A DNA stretch of 64,000 nucleotides from Lentisphaerota bacterium (GTDB lineage Bacteria; Verrucomicrobiota; Lentisphaeria; Oligosphaerales; JABHEG01). Location: assembly GCA_018676675.1 (NCBI GenBank), contig JABHEG010000060.1, positions 35,252-99,251 on the forward strand, read 5' to 3'. This document shows, one piece after another, positions 19,439 to 28,351 of this stretch; within the stretch, counting starts at the first letter, position 1, and the number at the start of each line of letters is the position of its first letter. Below the pieces are notes generated by a model. The model searched no databases. It saw nothing but the letters and a program-made list of their open reading frames with translations, and was not told where the DNA came from. A program made the position numbers and the translations under genes.

Positions 19439-19796
19439 GCCGTTCTCTCCGCTGATTTGATGGCAACCGGGGAGTTCCCGGCCGCGCGTTCAGGTCGTTC
19501 ACTTGCTGTCACGGACAACCCCAGGGAACCAGGGCGGTCACTCAGGGTCTAAGCAAGCTTAGTAACGTACGAGTGAGAGGAACGGTTCGCCACTTCGGCA
19601 GTAGTCCCATTGGCCCGACATGTCGTGGCGACCGGACGGGCTCAGTACTGGCACGATAGTGCTTGAGATTTGCTGATGGAGAGATATGTTCGTACGTTCT
19701 CTTTGGGCTCAAGTGAAAGAGTTTCTGAATCAGCAGGCGATGGCCTCGATAGAGACGCCTGAGACGACCTCGGCAGATTAACAGACAGGGAATCGC
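19439..19796. other. Divergent intergenic region (yjbQ / SPFH block)
   Basis: 358 bases without a supportable gene. It holds the start region of yjbQ on the minus strand and a plausible plus-strand promoter near 19663-19690. A minus-strand frame crossing it has no start signal or recognisable content. Confidence 0.5.
19663..19690 (+). promoter_or_regulatory. Possible promoter of the SPFH block
   Basis: TTGAGA (19663-19668, five of six consensus bases) and TATGTT (19685-19690, four of six) are 16 bases apart, about 100 bases before the first SPFH start. The long leader shows no riboswitch-like fold that I recognise. Confidence 0.3.
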
Positions 19797-21764
19797 ATGA
19801 GCGACACGAGCAGACGCCCGGAACGCATGGCCTGGGTTGCGGCGATAATCAGCTTGGTCTTCTTTATCGCCGGCGCAACCATCAGTAAGTCGGCAACCTG
19901 CACAGCCTTGGTGCCTGGATGCCTGGCAGGTATTGTCGCAATTATCGTCTCGCTGGCCAGTGCAGGGCGTGCGCGCTTTGCCCGGCGCGGGGCGGAAGAA
20001 GCGATTCAAGCCGAGGAACACTTGCGGGCACACGGGCGTGCCGATCTGTTTGAGGACTCTGATGAAACCGCGAAACTTGCGGCACGCACCAGCCAGCAGT
20101 ACGCGAATCTCTTCGTCCCGGCTCTGACGTTCTGCATTGGGATCGCCCTGCTTATCTCCGGCTCGATCATCTGGGCCAAGTGGGGGAAGACACTGGTCTT
20201 CCCAATCGCACAGGCGCCCCTTCAGCCTGCTGCCGTCCTAACCCTTTTCTTCCTTGTCGGCGTCGTCATCGGAAGCTACTACATCGGCTCGTCCCGCGAG
20301 TCCGGGTGTCGCTGGCTGCGCCCATGTGGAGCCTGGCTTTTCCTGACCGCCCTGTGCTACCTGGGGGCCGCTCTTGCGCTTCTCGGAGAACACGTAGGCT
20401 GGATGGCGGATCGCCTGGATATCGGCATTGCCAAGATCCTCCTGGCCTGCATGCTTGTCCTGGGAGCAGAAGCGCTGACGAGCTTTGTGATCGAGTTCTA
20501 CCGTCCCCGGAGCCCGGGCGAGGAGCTTCGACCACTTTTCGAGAGTCGCCTGTTGGCCCTCTTTACGGAACCGGGTGGAATAGCCAGGAATGTGGCGTCT
20601 TCGCTGGATTACCAGTTTGGCTTCCACGTGTCCGAAGTCTGGTTCTACCGCTTTGTGGAACGAACGGTCGCACCGTTTGCGGCTGTAATGATCGCAGCCC
20701 TTTGGCTGCAAACGTGTTTCGTCGTCGTTCGAACGGAAGAGAACGCCATCCGAGAGCGCTTTGGGCGAGTTGTTTCGCAGGCCCCGCTGGCGCCTGGCCT
20801 CTACCTCAAGCTTCCCGCCCCGTTCGCACGAATCTACAAATTCCCCGTTGAACGCCTGCAGCTGGTCCACGTCGGGTACATCCCCAGCGGTGGGGAGAAA
20901 GACAAAGACCACGCCGGACACGACGAACCAGCGCCCGGAATGGAAGACATCCAAGGCGATCCCAGCGGGAGGGTGATGGTCTGGAGCAAGACACACCACC
21001 GAGAAGAATTCCCATTCATTGTGGCCAGCCGCCCAGAGGCAGGAGTCGACAGTGCCGAGACCACTGACCCGACGGATGAGCAGCCTGTCTCAGCATACTT
21101 CCTCGCCGCCAGCGTGCCCGTCTACTTCAGAGTCAGCAATCTCTATGACTATGCCTACCGCCACGCCACCCCCAAGAAAGCACTGGAGAAGATTGCGTCA
21201 AAGGAACTGGTCAAGTACCTGGCGAATGTTGACTTCTTCCGCATACTGACCAGCGGAAGAGCCCAGGGCGCACAATTGTTGCGGGAACGCATTCAGCAAG
21301 CCGTTGGACCTGAGGGAGCTGCGCTGGGCATCGAGATCGTGTTTGTGGGGCTTCAGGGACTGCATCCGCCTGTGTACGTGGGTGAGGCCTTTGACGAGGT
21401 GGTTGGGGCCATGGAGGAAAAGCACGAGCTGATCCTCAAGGGAGAAACCTACCAAATTCAACGCCAACCCGCTGCCGAAGCCGCGGCGTTGGCTCTGGTT
21501 ACGCAGGCACAGGGATACCAGTTTGAGAGGGTGCAAGTCTCACAGGCAGAAGCGGAGCGCTTCGGCAAACAGATGCTGGCGTTCGACGCCTCGCCCAACC
21601 TGTTCGTCCTGCGCAGCTTCCTGGATGTCTTGGAGAACGAAGGAAGAAACGTCCGAAAATATGTAATCGGCACCGAGACCAGTGACGAGACATTCGTTCT
21701 CGATCTCGAGGAAAAGCTGCGGCCGGATCTGCTGGATCTGGATCTGGAACGCAGCCAACAATAG
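19797..21764 (+). CDS. SPFH/band 7 protein with polytopic N-terminus (HflK-like)
   Basis: A 655-residue membrane protein. The first 300 residues contain about six hydrophobic segments (near 11-33, 38-57, 107-128, 140-162, 176-200 and 210-232) and another at about 293-313. The SPFH core follows, with EENAIRERFGRVV, LAPGLYLKLPAP and FPVERLQLVHVGY. Helical C-terminal sequence with QAQGYQFERVQVSQAEAERF matches the oligomerising stretch of HflK-type proteins. SPFH proteins form large membrane cages or microdomains, often with FtsH, but no ftsH is here. The AGGGA site and a 34-base gap to the next gene support an operon. Confidence 0.82.
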   Translation: MSDTSRRPERMAWVAAIISLVFFIAGATISKSATCTALVPGCLAGIVAIIVSLASAGRARFARRGAEEAIQAEEHLRAHGRADLFEDSDETAKLAARTSQQYANLFVPALTFCIGIALLISGSIIWAKWGKTLVFPIAQAPLQPAAVLTLFFLVGVVIGSYYIGSSRESGCRWLRPCGAWLFLTALCYLGAALALLGEHVGWMADRLDIGIAKILLACMLVLGAEALTSFVIEFYRPRSPGEELRPLFESRLLALFTEPGGIARNVASSLDYQFGFHVSEVWFYRFVERTVAPFAAVMIAALWLQTCFVVVRTEENAIRERFGRVVSQAPLAPGLYLKLPAPFARIYKFPVERLQLVHVGYIPSGGEKDKDHAGHDEPAPGMEDIQGDPSGRVMVWSKTHHREEFPFIVASRPEAGVDSAETTDPTDEQPVSAYFLAASVPVYFRVSNLYDYAYRHATPKKALEKIASKELVKYLANVDFFRILTSGRAQGAQLLRERIQQAVGPEGAALGIEIVFVGLQGLHPPVYVGEAFDEVVGAMEEKHELILKGETYQIQRQPAAEAAALALVTQAQGYQFERVQVSQAEAERFGKQMLAFDASPNLFVLRSFLDVLENEGRNVRKYVIGTETSDETFVLDLEEKLRPDLLDLDLERSQQ

Positions 21765-21797
21765 AAGCCCGGAGCAAGCTAGAGGAGGTAAGGAAAC

Positions 21798-22805
21798 ATG
21801 GGATTCACGGACAAACGGACGTGGATGCAGCATTGGCCCGTCGTACTGCTTGGGATGCTTGTAGCCTTCATATTTCTTGTAGCATTGGTCACCTTTGAGG
21901 TAAAAGAAACGGAACATGCCGTGGTGATGACCTTTGGCGAACCAAAGGCCGTCTCCGTAGACGGCGCCACGAAGGCCAAGCTCTACGAGCCCGGACTCCA
22001 TTGGAAGTGGCCATACCCCATCGACACGGTCTGGCGGCACGACAACCGCCTCCAATGCTACGAGCTCAAGAAGGGGCAGGTCGAGCAGATACAAACGGCT
22101 GATGACTACCAGATCGTCGTGACAACCTATGTCCTGTGGCGCATTGACGGAGACGCCCCGGAGCTGTTTCTGAAGCGACTCAACACGACAGCGGATGCGG
22201 AGGAAGTGCTGGACAAACTCACTCGCCACCACCGCAACATTGCGCTGGGACGCCACAACCTGACCGAACTCATCAACGTGGACGCAGACAAGGTCCACAT
22301 CGACGGCATTGCGGACGAGATACTCACCAGCCTGCAGGCCGATGCAAAGTCCAACTACGGGATCGAAGTCACCCATCTGGGCTTCAAACACCTGGGCTTC
22401 CCGGAGAAGGTTTCCGGCAAAGTGATTGCGCGCATGAAAGCAGAGCGCAACCGGAAGTCGGCCGAGTACCGAGCAGAAGGGAAGCGCGACGCCGAGAAAA
22501 TTCGTGCCAAGGCTGATCTGGAAGTGCGAGAAGTCCTGGCAAAGGCCGAAGGCGAAGCAAAGCGAATTCGGGCCGAGGGAGATAAGTCAGCGGCAGAGCA
22601 CTACGCCGTCTTCCGCAAGAACCCGGAACTGGCAGCTTTCCTCCGCAAACTCGACGCTCTGCGGCTGACGCTCTCCGCGAAAACGACCTTGGTCATCGAC
22701 ACGAACACGCCACCCTATGACCTGCTCAGACCCGGGGCAACGAAACTCGGGAAGCTGACGCTGACACCACCCGCTGCCCGACCGAAAGCAGGAGGCGCGA
22801 AATGA
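21798..22805 (+). CDS. SPFH/band 7 protein (HflC-like)
   Basis: A 335-residue protein with one membrane segment at about 14-36 and an SPFH domain: EHAVVMTFGEPK, LYEPGLHWKWPYPIDTVWRHDNRL and YQIVVTTYVLWRI. A charged helix with repeated AEG-R-A-E and KAEGEAKRIRAEGD patterns (about 225-275) is typical of HflC and stomatins. Strong GAGGAGGT lies 8 bases before the ATG. Its stop overlaps the next SPFH gene by 4 bases. Confidence 0.87.
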   Translation: MGFTDKRTWMQHWPVVLLGMLVAFIFLVALVTFEVKETEHAVVMTFGEPKAVSVDGATKAKLYEPGLHWKWPYPIDTVWRHDNRLQCYELKKGQVEQIQTADDYQIVVTTYVLWRIDGDAPELFLKRLNTTADAEEVLDKLTRHHRNIALGRHNLTELINVDADKVHIDGIADEILTSLQADAKSNYGIEVTHLGFKHLGFPEKVSGKVIARMKAERNRKSAEYRAEGKRDAEKIRAKADLEVREVLAKAEGEAKRIRAEGDKSAAEHYAVFRKNPELAAFLRKLDALRLTLSAKTTLVIDTNTPPYDLLRPGATKLGKLTLTPPAARPKAGGAK

Positions 22806-23983
22806 GCACCGACCAGCACAGTCACGCCACGGAGCTCCATGAGGGCGACCAGGGCATGCAGTCGCTGGTTCGCACATTGCGTGTGCTCTTCGTGCTGCTT
22901 CGTGTCCTGATAGTCTTCATCTTTGTTTACCTTGTCTTCAGCGGCGTCTTTTATGTCCGTGAACACGAGGAAGCAATGCTTTTCCGCTTTGGCGCTCTCC
23001 GAGCCAAAGGAGGAGAAGAAGTCCTCAGTCGCGGCAAGCTCTACTGGGCATTCCCCTACCCCATAGATCAGGTTGAGCGGCTCCCCGCTCAACGCTCCGT
23101 AACAATTACATCTTCTCAGTACTGGCCCTTGATAAACGCCAACCGCCTGGAGTCAACCGATCAAGGAGTCGTTCCCGTGGGCGAATCGGCTGTCTTGCGC
23201 CCAGGAGAAGGCGGCTATCTCCTTACGGGTGATGCCAATATCATGCACATGATCTGGGCCGTCAGGTACCGCGTTGATAATGCCAGAAAATACTACCTGC
23301 GGCTCTTCCACGAGCCCGATGACAGCTACGCCGAGCAGCGGGAGAAGCACACCCACGGACGCACTCGTGGCGCAGAAGCGATCATTGAGAACATTCTCTC
23401 TGAAGCGGTGCTGGCCGAAGTGGCCACCTGGCCGGTTGAAGACGTGCTGGTCCTCTCGCGAGCAGAAGGGACCAACCGGGAACGAAAATCCCTGGCCAAT
23501 GGCGTAGAGAACCGCGTGCGAAATCTGGTTGACGCAGAAGGTATTGACTTGGGAATCCGCGTCGACGAAGTGAATCTCGTCGAAGTGCAACCCCCGCTTG
23601 CCACGCAGAATGCGTTCCGGGAAGTCGTTGATGCCGCCCATGATTACAGAGCCGCAATCGCCACAGCCGAAGCCTATGAGAGGCGAGTCGTTCCAGAGGC
23701 CGAAGGCAAGGCATCGACGATCCGGGCCGATGCGAGCGCCTACCGCACGCGTGTCGTCGAATCAGTGAAGGCCGAGAAGGCCTACTTCGAAACGGTCTAC
23801 GCTGAGTATGAGAAGAACCCCGACACCATGCTCGTAGCGCTCTACACCGATGCCGTACGCGACGTCCTCAGTCGAGTCGAAACAAAGTATGTCATCCACA
23901 CCAGAGGCGAAGGACGCCAAGAGGTACGCCTGCGTTTGGGCCCGGAACGCCCGAAACCGGGGGCGCCGACGCACAGCCAGTGA
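22802..23983 (+). CDS. SPFH/band 7 protein (HflK-like)
   Basis: A 393-residue SPFH protein. A hydrophobic segment lies at about 27-52, then YVREHEEAMLFRFGAL, GKLYWAFPYPIDQVERLP and, after an insertion, an alpha-helical part with AIATAEAYERRVVPEAEGKAS. The ATGA overlap with the preceding gene implies coupled translation. Three different SPFH proteins in a row suggest a hetero-oligomeric cage rather than the usual HflK-HflC pair. Confidence 0.86.
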   Translation: MSTDQHSHATELHEGDQGMQSLVRTLRVLFVLLRVLIVFIFVYLVFSGVFYVREHEEAMLFRFGALRAKGGEEVLSRGKLYWAFPYPIDQVERLPAQRSVTITSSQYWPLINANRLESTDQGVVPVGESAVLRPGEGGYLLTGDANIMHMIWAVRYRVDNARKYYLRLFHEPDDSYAEQREKHTHGRTRGAEAIIENILSEAVLAEVATWPVEDVLVLSRAEGTNRERKSLANGVENRVRNLVDAEGIDLGIRVDEVNLVEVQPPLATQNAFREVVDAAHDYRAAIATAEAYERRVVPEAEGKASTIRADASAYRTRVVESVKAEKAYFETVYAEYEKNPDTMLVALYTDAVRDVLSRVETKYVIHTRGEGRQEVRLRLGPERPKPGAPTHSQ

Positions 23984-24072
23984 TGCCCACTTGAGGCCGA
24001 GAGCTCTCACGAGCACGTTCCTCCTCGGGGCGACCATTAACGGATACCGCAAACCGACAGGGTAGCAAGCCT

Positions 24073-26037
24073 ATGCTGGCAGAAACTGCAAGCGAACTCA
24101 TGGAGCATGAACACTCCCACAAGAAGGGAGTGTCCTGCGCCTGTTGCGGGGATACCCAGGAGAACGACGAATCATGGCGTCTTGTGCGCGCCATGTTCGG
24201 TGGCATTCTGGTCCTCAACTCATATATCGCCAAGGCCCTCTTCTCTGACTCGATAGACCCTTTCGCGGTCGAACTGAGCGCCATTGTTGGTGCACTTGTT
24301 TTGGGGTACCCCATCCTCAAGGCTGCGGTCAAGGACCTGGTCCGAGGCAAGATGTTCATGAATGAGTTGGTCGCCTTGGCGCTTGTGGCGGCGTTCGCTA
24401 ACCACGACTACCGCACCGCCGGGGCCGTCGCGTTCTTCATGCTGATCTCGACCACGATTGAGCGCAAGACAGCCATTGGTGCAGAGGCCTCTATCGAGGC
24501 CCTGATCCGCTTGACTCCCAGACGGGCCCGTCGCCTCTCAGACCAGGGAGAAGAAGAGACCGATGCCCTCAGCCTGAGCGTTGGAGACGTCTGCCGGATC
24601 CGCCCGGGAGAAAACTTCCCGGCTGATGGAAGTGTCGTCAGCGGGACGACAAGTGTCAACCAGGCAAGCATTACCGGTGAGTCACTCCCGGTCGACAAAG
24701 AACAGGATGCAGAAGTCTACGCCGGCACGCAGAATCTGACCGGGCTGGTAGACGTACGCGTGACGCGTGTCGGCACCGATACAACGCTCGGGAAAGTGCG
24801 TGATCTCATCGTCGCTGCGGAACAGTCCAAGCTTCCCATTATGCGGATGATTGACCGATACGTAGGCTTCTATACGCCAACCGTCCTCATGATCGCAGCG
24901 CTGGTCTGGTTCTTCACTCGGGACCTGGACCGGGTGATAGCTGTTCTCGTCATGTCCTGCCCCTGCGCATTGGTTATCGCGACACCATCTGCCGTCATCG
25001 CGGCCATCGCCGCTGCCTCCCGTCTGGGAATCCTCATCAAAGATGTCGCCCACATCGAGCTCGCGGCGAGAGTCCGGGCTGTCGTCTTCGACAAAACCGG
25101 AACACTGACCGAGGGTAACCTGGAAGTGGCAAGACTTCAGCCGGCCCCGGAAGTGGAACTGTCAGAGCTGCTGCAGGTCGCCACATCGACCGAATCTCAC
25201 AGCAACCACCCCGCCGCCAACGCAATGCGACGCCTGGCTCAAGAAGCCAATGTCGAATGGAACGACCCGGCCTCCTATGAGGAAGTCCCCGGTAGAGGCG
25301 TTGAGGCGACCTTTGATGGAGCCGTGTGCCGCGTCGGCCGCGAAAGCTGGCTGAACGAATGCGGACTGGATACGACGCTGATGGCCGACTCCCTCGCCTT
25401 GCCGGAAAACGCTGCCGCGAGCATCGTTTTCGTCGCCAAAGGGGATAGAGTGCTTGGTTGGATTGGGTTGCGAGACGCAGTGAGGAAAGTCGCCTCCGAG
25501 GCCGTGTCTCAGATCCGGGACCTCGGCATTGTCCGTTGCGCCATGTTCACCGGAGACAACGAAGAGGTGGCGAATTTGGTTGCCGCCCGAGTGGGACTGA
25601 CCGAGGTCCGGGCAGGCTGCCTGCCGCAGGAGAAGGTTGACTTTGTCGAGGAGCTCAAGGCCGAGGGTGGCTTTGTGGCAGTCGTTGGAGACGGCGTGAA
25701 TGATGCCCCGGCTTTGGCTGCCGGAGACATTGGCATTGCCATGGGAGCGATTGGGAGCGATGTAGCCGTCCAGAGCGCATCCATCGCCCTCATGAACAAC
25801 GATCTCCGACGCATCCCATTCCTGATCTGGTTGTCCCGGCGGAGTCGTGTGCTCATGAACGAGAACCTCCTCATGGGGCTCGGGTTCATCGTCATCGGTC
25901 TCTATTTCTCAACTATCGGGAAGTTGCCGCCGGTCTTCGCAGCAATTATGCATAGCGCGGGGACACTCGCGATCATCTTCAACAGTGCACGTCTCGTGCG
26001 CGCCGGGGAACACTTGGAATCCACGGCCAATTCGTGA
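24073..26037 (+). CDS. Heavy-metal translocating P1B-type ATPase
   Basis: A 654-residue transporter that uses ATP to move a soft or transition metal across the inner membrane. Visible motifs are TGES (201-204), the CPC ion-binding motif in VMSCPCAL (296-298), the phosphorylated aspartate D340 in DKTGTLT, MFTGDN and GDGVNDAPAL. There is no HMA domain; instead the first 30 residues hold HEHSHKK and CACCG, a possible metal-binding tail. CPC followed by ALVIATPSA fits the Zn/Cd/Pb or Cu groups; the metal cannot be fixed. It follows the SPFH genes by 89 bases and overlaps the ABC gene by 4. Confidence 0.92.
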   Translation: MLAETASELMEHEHSHKKGVSCACCGDTQENDESWRLVRAMFGGILVLNSYIAKALFSDSIDPFAVELSAIVGALVLGYPILKAAVKDLVRGKMFMNELVALALVAAFANHDYRTAGAVAFFMLISTTIERKTAIGAEASIEALIRLTPRRARRLSDQGEEETDALSLSVGDVCRIRPGENFPADGSVVSGTTSVNQASITGESLPVDKEQDAEVYAGTQNLTGLVDVRVTRVGTDTTLGKVRDLIVAAEQSKLPIMRMIDRYVGFYTPTVLMIAALVWFFTRDLDRVIAVLVMSCPCALVIATPSAVIAAIAAASRLGILIKDVAHIELAARVRAVVFDKTGTLTEGNLEVARLQPAPEVELSELLQVATSTESHSNHPAANAMRRLAQEANVEWNDPASYEEVPGRGVEATFDGAVCRVGRESWLNECGLDTTLMADSLALPENAAASIVFVAKGDRVLGWIGLRDAVRKVASEAVSQIRDLGIVRCAMFTGDNEEVANLVAARVGLTEVRAGCLPQEKVDFVEELKAEGGFVAVVGDGVNDAPALAAGDIGIAMGAIGSDVAVQSASIALMNNDLRRIPFLIWLSRRSRVLMNENLLMGLGFIVIGLYFSTIGKLPPVFAAIMHSAGTLAIIFNSARLVRAGEHLESTANS

Positions 26038-27317
26038 CCGCGTATGTCGCCTGGTCAGCAGACAAGGCCCTGAGAACGGAAAACGCACACATGCCAGACC
26101 AACATGCCGACCTCGTGGTCGAAGCAAACGGCTTGACCAAGGTGTTTAAGGACTTCTGGGGGCGCCCAAAGGCCAATGCCGTAAATGGGATAGACTTGGC
26201 CGTCCGCCCCGGGCAGGTGTTCGGACTCCTCGGGCCGAATGGCTCAGGTAAGTCGACAACCGTGAAGCTCATTCTGGGCCTCCTTTATCCCACTCGGGGA
26301 ACGCTCAAGGTCTTTGGTCAGTCCCCCAGAGATGTCGACATCAAGCACAAGATCGGCTACCTCCCTGAAGAGTCGTACCTTTACCGCTACCTCACAGCAG
26401 GTGAAACGCTGGATTTCTTCGGCGCCCTCTTTGGCCTCGCCCAGGAGGAGCGGGAAAGACGCATCGATCAACTCCTGGAAATGGTTGGGTTGACCAACTC
26501 AAGGCACCGGCCGGTCGGCGAATTCTCCAAAGGCATGGCGCGAAGAATTGGTTTGGCTCAAGCTCTGATCAATGACCCAAGCCTTGTGATCCTTGACGAG
26601 CCGACCTCGGGGCTTGACCCAATTGGATGCGGCGAAGTCAAGGACGTCATACGCCTCCTTGCACAGCGCGGAAAGACCGTCATTCTCTGCAGTCACCTCC
26701 TATCTGATGTGCAGGATGTGTGTGACGAAGTCGCCGTGCTCTACGGCGGAAGAATCCGCACCAGAGGCGAGCTCAGCAGCATCCTCACCGTGCAAGACAA
26801 GACCCGGATCGTCAGTCCGAAGCTGGATGACGTACAGGCCGAAGAAATCCTGGACCTCATCCGCGAGAAGACCGGCGGCGGCGATGTACTGATTGACCAG
26901 CCAACAATGGATCTCGAGAGCTTCTTCCTGGATGTCGTGCACCGCGCCAGAGAGGCCAGCGTCGAGACAGCCGGAGCCCAGGCTGGCGGCCAAATAGCGA
27001 GTTATCTGCGTGGCCAGGAAGACCAGGATGACGGCCCGGCAGTCTCAGCCGACCTCCTCCAGGCCCTTAGCGGAACAGGCGGCGAGTCTGCCTCCGGCCC
27101 TGAGATGGAGCCTGGGCCGGCCCCGGAGACAGAACCTGAGGCGGCAACGGCGGTAGACGAACTGAAGCTCGAAGAACTGACCGCCGAAGACCCCTCCTCG
27201 CAGGAGGAGGAACGCTCCGTTTCCGAGGCTGAGCAGAAGGCTGACGCTGCGAAGAAGGGCGGAGAAGCCAACAAGCGTCTCGAAGAACTCCTCGGCGACG
27301 ACGATAAGGACGCGTAG
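26034..27317 (+). CDS. ABC transporter ATP-binding protein with long acidic C-terminal tail
   Basis: The nucleotide-binding domain has Walker A GPNGSGKST (67-75), the Q-loop region YLPEESYLYRYLT, a signature FSKGMARRIGLAQ, Walker B LVILDEPTSGLDP and the switch histidine in ILCSHLL, all typical of ABC-2 exporters. After about residue 320 comes about 105 residues of Glu/Ala/Pro-rich, likely disordered sequence with a Lys-containing helical end. No permease gene follows. The GTG at 26034 overlaps the P-ATPase stop; the ATG at 26091 is an alternative that would still keep the entire domain. Confidence 0.87.
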   Translation: MTAYVAWSADKALRTENAHMPDQHADLVVEANGLTKVFKDFWGRPKANAVNGIDLAVRPGQVFGLLGPNGSGKSTTVKLILGLLYPTRGTLKVFGQSPRDVDIKHKIGYLPEESYLYRYLTAGETLDFFGALFGLAQEERERRIDQLLEMVGLTNSRHRPVGEFSKGMARRIGLAQALINDPSLVILDEPTSGLDPIGCGEVKDVIRLLAQRGKTVILCSHLLSDVQDVCDEVAVLYGGRIRTRGELSSILTVQDKTRIVSPKLDDVQAEEILDLIREKTGGGDVLIDQPTMDLESFFLDVVHRAREASVETAGAQAGGQIASYLRGQEDQDDGPAVSADLLQALSGTGGESASGPEMEPGPAPETEPEAATAVDELKLEELTAEDPSSQEEERSVSEAEQKADAAKKGGEANKRLEELLGDDDKDA

Positions 27318-27556
27318 CTCCCGAAGCCCTCATAGGGTTGGCCTGCCCGCCACGCACCCGGGGCCCCCGGCAGATGACGCGACGGGAAGCATCTGGTGAG
27401 GAGTTGGCCAGACACCGGTATGGGGCAGGAAGCAGACCACCCGGGACGCCCCAAACGGCAGCCCGAAACCAACAACGATCTCAGTTGCACCTGTTCTGGT
27501 AGCCTATAGCGCCAGACCAAATCAGCACGATATACGCACGGAGAACAGAGCAAGCT

Positions 27557-28333
27557 ATGAGCCATTCTCAGCAAGCACCGGCCACAACAACGCCCACTGA
27601 CGCCTCCGCTGACCTCCTCACCCAGGCCAAGCAGATGTGGAGCCTCTATGGGAAACCCTATTGGCGCCAGGCAACCGGCGCGATCACAGCAATTCTGGCC
27701 ATCTGGCTTGTCATAGGCGTTGCGAAAGGCGTTGCCCAAAACACGCTTGCGAAAGGGTTCTCGGCTGTAGCAGCGGCTGAAACAACTGACGAGCTCACTG
27801 ACGTGGCCCGTAAGTACAAAGGGACTCAGGCCGGGGCGCAGGCAGAGACAAAGCTCGCCAGGATGCTCTTCGCTGAAGGGAAGTTCGATCAGGCGGCGAC
27901 CAGATTCTCAGTGCTCATCTCGGAATACCCCAAGAGCGAGCTCATCGACTCCGCTCGCCTGGGTGAGGCATTTGCTCTGGAAGCAGACGAGAAGACCATC
28001 CAGGCTGAGAAACGTTTTGAGGAACTTGCCACCGCGGCACAAGATGGCGGGATCCGCCTGGAATCACTCCTGGGTGCTGCGCGCTGCGCACGTCTGCAGA
28101 ACAAGTTGGCCGTCGCAGCTGATCAATTGCAGAAGGCGCTGGCAGCCGTACCCGCTGATGATTCGCAGCGTTCGAAAGACGTGCAGATTCTGATCAGTGA
28201 AGTTGAACGGCTCCGCTCTGCTCCTCCCGCGCCCGAAGCGGAGGGAGCGGCCCCCGAGAAAGCCCCCACCGGGAGCCAGACCAAGTCAACGGATGGTCCC
28301 GCACCTTCAGCTACCGGGTCTGCAACAAAATAA
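27557..28333 (+). CDS. YfgM-like membrane-anchored TPR protein
   Basis: A 258-residue protein. Residues about 38-60 (ATGAITAILAIWLVIGV) form one membrane segment, and the following periplasmic part has TPR-like helices: KLARMLFAEGKFDQAATRF, SARLGEAFALEAD and GAARCARLQNKLAVAADQL. This is the layout of YfgM/TPR_21 proteins, ancillary to the SecYEG-periplasmic chaperone interface in E. coli. The last 45 residues are Pro/Ser/Ala-rich. A 239-base spacer separates it from the ABC gene, so membership of that operon is uncertain. Confidence 0.7.
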   Translation: MSHSQQAPATTTPTDASADLLTQAKQMWSLYGKPYWRQATGAITAILAIWLVIGVAKGVAQNTLAKGFSAVAAAETTDELTDVARKYKGTQAGAQAETKLARMLFAEGKFDQAATRFSVLISEYPKSELIDSARLGEAFALEADEKTIQAEKRFEELATAAQDGGIRLESLLGAARCARLQNKLAVAADQLQKALAAVPADDSQRSKDVQILISEVERLRSAPPAPEAEGAAPEKAPTGSQTKSTDGPAPSATGSATK

Positions 28334-28351
28334 CCCACTCGACTCCCATTC

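Noticed and set aside
19542..20033. 163-codon minus-strand frame across the SPFH start
   Set aside because: No start signal and overlaps the divergent promoter; mostly shadow of the SPFH gene.
24073..24162. HEHSHKK and CACCG start of the P-ATPase as a full HMA domain
   Set aside because: Too short, and no GMTCxxC motif is present; kept as a possible metal-binding tail only.
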